DNA of 64,000 nt from Clytia hemisphaerica (lineage: Eukaryota; Cnidaria; Hydrozoa; Leptothecata; Clytiidae), in NCBI GenBank assembly GCA_902728285.1, contig CACVBU010000600.1, positions 2,048,910 to 2,112,909 of the forward strand. Reading direction: 5' to 3'. Shown piece by piece: positions 58,179 to 64,000 of the stretch. Under the pieces are notes generated by a model. That model made no database searches. It was not told the origin of the DNA and worked only from the letters and a program-made list of their open reading frames with translations. Within the stretch, counting starts at the first letter, position 1. Every line of letters begins with the position of its first letter. The translations under genes were made by a program, and so were the position numbers.

Positions 58179-58551
58179 AAGACAATATCTAAAACCGACC
58201 CGCAGTTTAAAACACACAAGCAAACAATAGATTGTTTCGAGACATTTATTTTTCCGGAACAAACCAACCAATGAAATCCACGAAGTTGGATTTTTTGTTC
58301 GGGTTTTTTTTTTGGACGGGGATTTTCCACGGGATTTCTTTTTTGGACCCACGGGATTTTTTTTGGACCCACGGGTTTTTTTTTGGACCCACGGGTTTTT
58401 TTTCCGGACCCACGGGTTTTTTATTTGGGACCCACGGTTTTTTTTTTGGACCCACGGGTTTTTTTTTGGACCCACGGGGGCACGAACCCACGAGGGCACG
58501 GGACCCACGGGACCCACGAGGGCACGGGACCCACGTAAATAATCACACTCT
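57469..58551. repeat. Large foldback with GTGGGTCC(A)n tandem arms
   Basis: The left arm 57469-57874 and right arm 58180-58551 are inverted copies, starting at AGTGTGATTATTTACGTGGG and its complement and ending inside at TTTTAGATATTGTCT and its complement. Each arm holds about ten imperfect 19-22 bp units of CGTGGGTCCAAAAAAAAAACC plus a unique part with TAAACTGCGGGTCGGT. The 305-bp spacer is unique and contains a candidate LRRIQ1 terminal exon. Long reading frames in the arms are products of the repeat. Confidence 0.92.
58013..58178 (+). CDS. Candidate last exon of LRRIQ1
   Basis: Acceptor GTTTGTTGCAG, a 1-base start that fits the 2 bases left by exon 32, and 54 codons to TGA at 58176. The peptide ends DMLERELKSNKETYMKFLMK and ASKID. 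It lies in the unique spacer of the foldback. The phase fit favours it, but no family match is known to me. The spacing and an in-frame AATAAA at 58128 leave doubt. An alternative is a short open stretch after an acceptor at 57018. Confidence 0.35.
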
Positions 58552-58656
58552 GTCGCACCCTTCAAACTGGTTTTCCCGTGCGCTACATGTTTTTTTTTAT
58601 AAGCATATGAAGGCTCAGATTTGCAGAATTCCTAAGCATAACATAAGCATATATGT

Positions 58657-59200
58657 CAGCCTAAAATATTTTTAAGTTGTTATTTTTTATCTGTTTAAAA
58701 AGGTTTGGTAGAGGTCAAGTAAAAAAAACATTCCACGGCTAGCTATATATCACTGCTCTCGAATCACAAGCATGATTCATAAGCATATAATTAGCATAAG
58801 CTATGCTTGGATGCTTTAAGAAATTTTAAGCATACACGAGCCTGACCAAGGGGCATAGACTTGCTTATAATAAAACATGTATGTCAGCCTTATCGTATAT
58901 CAGCCTTATCGTATCGTATGTCAGGCTTAAATATTTTTCAAGTTGTTATTCTTTATCGGCCCTTTATCTGTTTAAAAAGGTTTGGTAGAGGTCAAGTAAA
59001 AAAAACATTCCACGGCTAGCTGAATTCCACTGCTCCCAAAATCTGAACAAATTTTTACAAAATTTCTGAAATTTATCTAAAAACTTGGATCGGGTTGAGT
59101 CATAAGCATAGAATAAGCATAAGCTATGCCTGGATGCTTTGAGAACTCGAGCATACACGACCTAACCAAAAGAGCAATCACTTGCTTATAAAATACCACG
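58657..59200. repeat. Tandem duplicate, GCATAAGCTATGC repeat family
   Basis: About 58657-58896 and 58920-59200 share the blocks TTTAAAAAGGTTTGGTAGAG, AAACATTCCACGGCTAGCT and GCATAAGCTATGC(T/C)TGGATGCTTT. Both end with ACTTGCTTATAA. TAAGCAT motifs recur in both orientations, as also near 26090-26340, suggesting a foldback family. Confidence 0.6.
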
Positions 59201-59438
59201 TACTTATTTTTGTGTCATTCTGGTTGAAAACAGGTCTAGACATGTCAATGTTCAAATACGAAACCTGACTCTTCAAGGTAGACAAAAATTGCAACTTCAA
59301 GCTTATTTTTTGGTTTGCTACTGCAATTTTGTAAAATAGACTTCTAAAGTATAGCTTAGAAAGTTATGCGTTGATACTACCTTTCGTTTTACTAACCTAC
59401 TTTCATTTTCTATTTTATGTCTGTTTTACATACCACAG

Positions 59439-59669
59439 ATTAAAAAACTAGGTCACAGTGTGGATCTAAACCACACTGAAACGACCGCCTTCCATCACGC
59501 ATCACGCTCGCGAAAGAGCGCACGCACATTATTAACGCCTACGTGTCATCTCCAGTACATTTTAGATTATTCATTGAAAACAAATTACAATATAGTCATT
59601 TTTCATGTCTCGATTATTCAATTCCGAATAAAAGACATTCAGAGAAAAAAAAGAGAAACACCTGGGTAA
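59439..59669 (+). other. Open stretch after a splice acceptor
   Basis: A good acceptor (TTTACATACCACAG) is followed by a 76-codon open frame to TAA, starting IKKLGHSVDLNHTETTAFHH. It is phase 0, so it does not join exon 32 directly. It may be an LRRIQ1 terminal exon reached through an unseen exon, or the 5'-UTR of the downstream gene, whose first ATG is 25 bases after this stop. Confidence 0.25.
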
Positions 59670-59693
59670 TCTAGTTAAAAAACCCGAAAGTAA

Positions 59694-60679
59694 ATGGCAG
59701 ACAAAGTAATGAGCCAAGGCAAAACGAGATTAGCGTACCACTATGAAAGAAACCGCCTCCGGCGGTCGATAAAAGATACAAAAAACCCAGGAGAGTACAT
59801 CGAAACAAATCATGGAACACTATCTGGTTACTCAGAGTATAAAGGAAGAAAACATCAAATTTCGGAAGAAAGTTTTAGATATACGAGACATTAGTAGCCG
59901 AGGTTGGTATGGCAAACTCATTTTAAATTACCGAAAATGGTACAAGGAGATAACAGGACGTGAAGATTATCTCACTGACGAATCAGGAGACGAAAGTGAT
60001 GATTCAGAAGAAGAGGAAGAAGAAGAGGACTATCCTCTTTGGTTGAAACATTTTATTTCACCACATATCCTCACCACAGATGACGATAATAACAGTGACG
60101 ATGGCTTGGACGGGAATCGTGAGTCCGTTAAAGTATTTTTTAAAGGAGAACAAGGGAAATTTTTTGCTAGTAAAATGGCAAGGCTTTCTCGTGAAAGAAA
60201 TAACACGACAGATCCCGTTGTCGAGTCTTTTATGTCAAATCTAGAAAATGTAAAAGCACCAGGACACAATCATGTGTACACACTCAAAATACAGCTCCTC
60301 AACATACGAGAGGACATAAATCGTGTGATCAAAGTACCAGCACGCCTATCGCTCTGTACCTTACAAGAAAAAGTGTTTTGTCTTTTAATGGGATGGTTAC
60401 CCGTATGCGTTTCATTTGGCTACAAATAAATATGCTGAAGGGGAGAAGCCTGAAGACCCCCGAGAAGATGTGTGTATTTCATCGATTGGGATGAATATTG
60501 GTTCAGTATTGGGGCTTCCAGCCATCAACCGTGGTTCTGTCCATATGATCGATGATCGAAAAGTTGCTGTTTTTCAAGTGCTACAAGGGAAGGGTGATCA
60601 TTTATATTATCAGCATGGTCGATATCACCATGACGGATCTTCGTCTGGTACTAAATTAGAGAAACGAAAGCGAAGATGA
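59694..60679 (+). pseudogene. pRiA4b ORF-3-like protein, broken in three frames
   Basis: Three overlapping open stretches on the same strand lie in successive frames: 59694-59894 (MADKVMSQGKTRLAYHYERN), 59812-60429 and about 60389-60679. The middle one has an acidic run (SDDSEEEEEEEDY) and, from its residue 154, HVYTLKIQLLNIRED and VIKVPARLSLCTLQEKV, then LLMGW. The third takes over at once with WDGYPYAFHLATNKYAEG and later DDRKVAVFQVLQGKGDHLYY. This is the layout of the plasmid pRiA4b ORF-3 family (vY-LkI-L----p-vWR-i-vpa-~-L-~LH~~i~~~~GW---HL--F), found mainly in bacteria and transposon-linked genes. Its biochemical role is unknown. The switch near 60388-60400 falls in the middle of the conserved GW motif, so it is a real break or a sequencing indel, not an intron. 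The protein would end KLEKRKRR. Confidence 0.65.
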
Positions 60680-60801
60680 GTATTGTCGAATTTCAGATTA
60701 TGATAAATTGATTTCTTGTTTCCTATCATACACATATAAATATATCACAATATTTTAATTTTTGAGCACTTACAGAGTAGATAGAAAATATTTCATACCT
60801 C

Positions 60802-61093
60802 AGGCGACGCCAATTTAATACGTTGTTTTACGGGCCAAGCTACCTAAAAAAGAGGGTCGGTCGGTCGGCGAAAAAATATAAAATCTCTTAAAAAGACACA
60901 AAAAGTTCAAATTCATGGATAAAATGAAAAATTCTCAAAACCTTGGAAGAACTACCGAAATTTCGAAAATTTAGCAGTCTGTAAAGCAATGAAAAAAAAA
61001 TTTACTACCAAAATCAATTTTATTTTTATTTCGATTTTTGGAATTTCAGGGTCGGTCGGGCCCGTAAAACAACTAATCAAATTGGTCTCGCCT
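60802..61093. mobile_element. MITE with AGGCGACGCCAATTT ends
   Basis: AGGCGACGCCAATTTAATAC at 60802 pairs with AATTGGTCTCGCCT ending 61093, and GTTGTTTTACGGGCC at 60822 is the complement of GGCCCGTAAAACAAC ending 61073. GGTCGGTCGG motifs occur inside. Fragments with CCGACCGACC lie near 50760. Confidence 0.75.
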
Positions 61094-61404
61094 TATCTAA
61101 CTGAAAAGATTTTGTGGGAAAATTGCTAAATCCGACTAAATCTTTTTCAAACTTCTATCACGCGACAAAAGATTTTTCCCTTATAGAAGCTTTTACTTGC
61201 ACTCATTTAAAAAAATAAAGTTTATAAATTAAAAATAATTCAAAACATTTTAGAAAATGAAGATGAAGAATTAAATATCATTTCTATAGTTGATTAAAAG
61301 AATTTAGTTTTATACTTCTTAAAACTTTGAATATCGCTAATTTCAAAATTGTATTCAAATTTATCTTCTTTTTTGGATTAAAAGTTAAAGCACTCTCCAA
61401 AATA

Positions 61405-61760
61405 TTTAGTCGTACAAACTTTCGCGAGGACGAAAAATCACGAAATTCACGACATTTACTTTCGCGAGTTTAACGGAAAATTTATTTTGTCGCGAGCATA
61501 AACTTTCGCGAATCAAGACGTAAAATTGAGAATTTTCACATGAAAAAATGGCTTAGAGGGACAAATACTTCTTGGATTGGCTTGAAACATTTGTCCTTTG
61601 ACTTATTGGTCTTTTAGCATGCTAAAAGGTGCCATAAAAGTTACATTTTATTCAAAGTTTGAAGTTTTACAGATTTTCTATTTTGTCAAGAATTTTTCGC
61701 CAAAATTCGCGAAAATCGCAAAAGTTTCTACTCGCAAAAGTTTTTATGCCTAAAGTAGGG
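61405..61760. repeat. Dispersed TTTCGCGA repeat
   Basis: ACTTTCGCGAG and CGCGAGCATAAACTTTCGCG recur here. The reverse-complement version is at about 56245-56350 (ATTCGCGAAAGTTTATGCTC), and a weaker copy with ACTCGCGAAATTACATGAGA is near 53550. Confidence 0.5.
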
Positions 61761-61979
61761 GGGGGGGCAAAAATAGTTTAATTGATTAATTGATAAAAAT
61801 GGTCAAACTGGACCTCCTATTGCACGGGCCTATATAAGTTTTTTTCCGAAAAAGATATTCGAGGTTTTAAAGTTTCAGGTAACAGAATTTTTAAATCAAG
61901 TAAAAAAATAACATTTTTCATCTTCGTTTTCAAAGCTTCTTCAAAGCAAGCTATCGATATGCATAAAAATTATCTTAGA

Positions 61980-62116
61980 CATCACACCATAGATCAAACA
62001 GCTGATTGGTTGTAAAGTGACGTAAAGTCAGCCATAAGTCACTTACAAACAATCAGCTGTTGTGCCCGTGATGTAATGTTAGAACACATTGCAATGTTGC
62101 ATATCATGAATTGATA
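61980..62116. mobile_element. Palindromic MITE, CACCATTGCAATGT family, copy 2
   Basis: Carries AACAGCTGATTGGTTGTAAA and CAAACAATCAGCTGTTG inverted arms and ends ACATTGCAATGTTGCATATC. The left end (ACATCACACCATAGATC) is more diverged than in copy 1 at 46981. Confidence 0.75.
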
Positions 62117-62161
62117 GGGGTATAAAGTCATTTCGGTCGAGAGGCCCAAAAATCGAGTTAT

Positions 62162-62392
62162 TACTCTTAGGTTCCAAATAAACGGGCCCCCGCTTGTTAA
62201 TTTTTTGAGAATTTTCCAACCCCCCCCTTATTAGAACCTCCCTTAACTAAACTCACTTAAACTAATTTTAGCCTATATTTACGTTATTTTTGGGTTTTCA
62301 GAAGTACAATTTCCAATCCCTGGCAATTAGGTCCCTCTCTAAAATCTCGTAAAGTTTTCACCCCCCCCTCGTTTATTTGGAACCTAAGAATA
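62162..62392. mobile_element. MITE with TACTCTTAGGTTCCAAATA ends, copy 2
   Basis: TACTCTTAGGTTCCAAATAA at 62162 pairs with TTATTTGGAACCTAAGAATA ending 62392, with C runs at 62220 and 62363. Confidence 0.82.
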
Positions 62393-62809
62393 CCGTATAT
62401 AGAAATATTTCAGGATGATTTTTCCCAAAAAGTTGAGAATTTTCACAGGAAACACTATCTAATTTTTTTTTTAAATTGAATTGTAACTTAACCCTACCTA
62501 CTGAGAGGGGGGGCACAAAGTGCCCCCCCCCCCTGTTAGAAAATTGAGCGGCATTTTTTAACTAGTGAGGCTATGAAGCTGAAATTTTATGACTTTTCAT
62601 CAAATTTTATGGGAAATATTTTGGTTAAAAATATTTTTTCATTGGTCAAGTATTTAGTTCCAATGACAGGTTTGTCGGTGACCACTACCATCCCACAACT
62701 GCAGCGCAGGCTATTTTGCTCTTTTTTCTGTGCTTACTCCAAGATACTATAACATGTTACCAGGTATACTTTAATTGTCCATTTCATTTGTATTGATTTT
62801 ACTTCATCT

Positions 62810-63108
62810 TACTCTTAGGTTCCAAATAAACGGAGGGGGGGGGGGTTCGAAAATTTTCTAGATTTTAATAAACAGGGGGGGACCTAATTGCCGAGGGGGT
62901 TGGAAATTGTACTTCTGAAACCCAAAAATAAGGTAAAAATAGGCTAAAATCACGCTATTTAGAGCACAATAAGGGGCCTTCTCTTTGACAGCTGAAAATA
63001 TCTTAGAGATTAATAAACGGAGGGTCCTAATAAGGTCCGGGGGGGAGGTTGAAAAATTTTCGAAAAATTAACAAGCGGGGGGGGGGGCCGTCTATTTGGA
63101 ACCTAGTA
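62810..63108. mobile_element. MITE with TACTCTTAGGTTCCAAATA ends, copy 3
   Basis: TACTCTTAGGTTCCAAATAA at 62810 pairs with TATTTGGAACCTAGTA ending 63108. It is in the opposite orientation to copy 2, as shown by G runs in place of C runs. Confidence 0.8.
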
Positions 63109-63523
63109 CACGAGAATTAGCAGCAAAAAATAAATATAAATATGACAAAAAAAAGTATCACCGACTTGAAAAAGTTGAAATGTTCTGATTTTACGCGGTT
63201 TTGAAAGTTTATAACATTTTCTTCGGTTTTGGCGCGCTATAATAGAACGTCACCAAAATTCTTGATTTACATTGCAACAGCTTTCAAATAAAAGCAAAAT
63301 AAGGGAGAATGTATTTCTCTATCTGTTTCAATAGCAATTTTAAGAAACATCATTTTTTTGAGTTTTTTGGGTGATTTTTGCCAATTGTTGATACAATTGA
63401 TGACGTCATAAAAATTGAATTCAATTTTCAAAAGATCTTTTTGATAAATTTGTTTTTTATAGGTTTAAGCATTGATGTACCAAATTTCATGATCAAATAA
63501 TGTTCTTATCTAGCCTAGAAATC

Positions 63524-63589
63524 TAAGCTAGTTTGATTCAGTCACTTGGATAAATCTGATGGTTAAGTTGTGACTGAATAACTAGCTTA
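63524..63589. repeat. Short hairpin
   Basis: TAAGCTAGTTTGATTCAGTC at 63524 pairs with GACTGAATAACTAGCTTA ending 63589, around a loop of about 26 bases. It is possibly a very short MITE. The rest of 63109-64000 shows nothing recognisable. Confidence 0.55.
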
Positions 63590-64000
63590 GGGACAGTAAA
63601 CTCGGTAGCTTATCAACTGACAACAACGACAATTCAAATTTCGCGGCGAGGGATAACGTAAACTCACATAATTTGCATAATTATTCGTCGTGGACTTAAT
63701 TCGTTTCATATCAAAAATATGAAATCACACCACACACAGAACATAATATCAAAACATTATTTAGAATTTTTTATTTGTCTTTTTTCTATTTCTGATTGGC
63801 TCTTATTGTAAGATTAGAAAACAAACTCTCCGTCTTACAGTTTATGCGCTCCTTTTGTAAAATATAAAATGAAATTCTATTGTAAAGTGTGCCGATGGAG
63901 AGTGAAGGAAAAATTTGTTCATTTTTTTTTCAAAAAGTTATGTTTTAGAAAAGTCACAAGAGACAAATTCGTCTTTGAGTGATAATTTTGTGATTTGACA

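Noticed and set aside
58164..58675. Reading frames in the right foldback arm
   Set aside because: Mirror image of the left arm repeat, with no sign of selection on any one frame.

Overview
This 64 kb window is AT-rich animal genomic DNA with long introns and many short non-autonomous transposons. It contains one large spliced gene, three other gene-sized loci, and a tRNA gene. The spliced protein-coding genes, the eukaryotic-type tRNA-Asp, the GT-AG introns and a clear metazoan family member (LRRIQ1) place it in an animal. The load of palindromic MITEs, foldbacks and SINE-like repeats suggests a marine invertebrate, perhaps a cnidarian or another early-branching lineage. The species is inferred, not shown.

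Layout: 1-12.25 kb is mostly non-coding and holds several MITEs. It also holds a scatter of short, protein-like segments with splice signals (about 5.4-9.4 kb) that may be exons of a gene I cannot name. 12.34-13.41 kb is one intact coding exon for a 354-residue acidic protein. Its C-terminal coiled coil resembles the SCHIP1/FEZ type, and poly(A) signals follow. 13.4-17.5 kb is intergenic.

17.58 kb to about 58.2 kb, plus strand, is an LRRIQ1 orthologue (leucine-rich repeat and IQ domain protein). I could chain 32 coding exons by splice sites and reading phase, about 1,610 codons. The order is acidic N-terminus, charged coiled coil, first IQ motif, a 1.57 kb Lys/Glu- then Ser/Thr/Asn-rich exon, seven exons carrying LRRs and their C-terminal cap, second IQ motif, and the conserved LRRIQ1 C-terminal region. 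The last exon is uncertain.

Introns of this gene hold a tRNA-Asp(GTC) on the minus strand (28.83-28.90 kb), a 17-bp minisatellite of about 65 units (31.30-32.41 kb) and a nested single-exon 7TM receptor (34.73-35.76 kb). They also hold a TA-flanked inverted-repeat transposon interrupted by a hAT-type element with a perfect 8-bp target duplication (36.1-37.5 kb), opposed tandem arrays (41.2-42.6 kb), SINE-like copies (48.4-54.3 kb) and a large foldback (57.47-58.55 kb).

59.69-60.68 kb carries a gene related to plasmid pRiA4b ORF-3 proteins. It is broken across three reading frames, so it is a pseudogene or carries sequence errors. 60.7-64.0 kb is intergenic and MITE-rich.

The genes do not form a pathway. 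LRRIQ1 is associated with cilia and sperm in other animals, and the receptor, tRNA and repeats are passengers in its introns.
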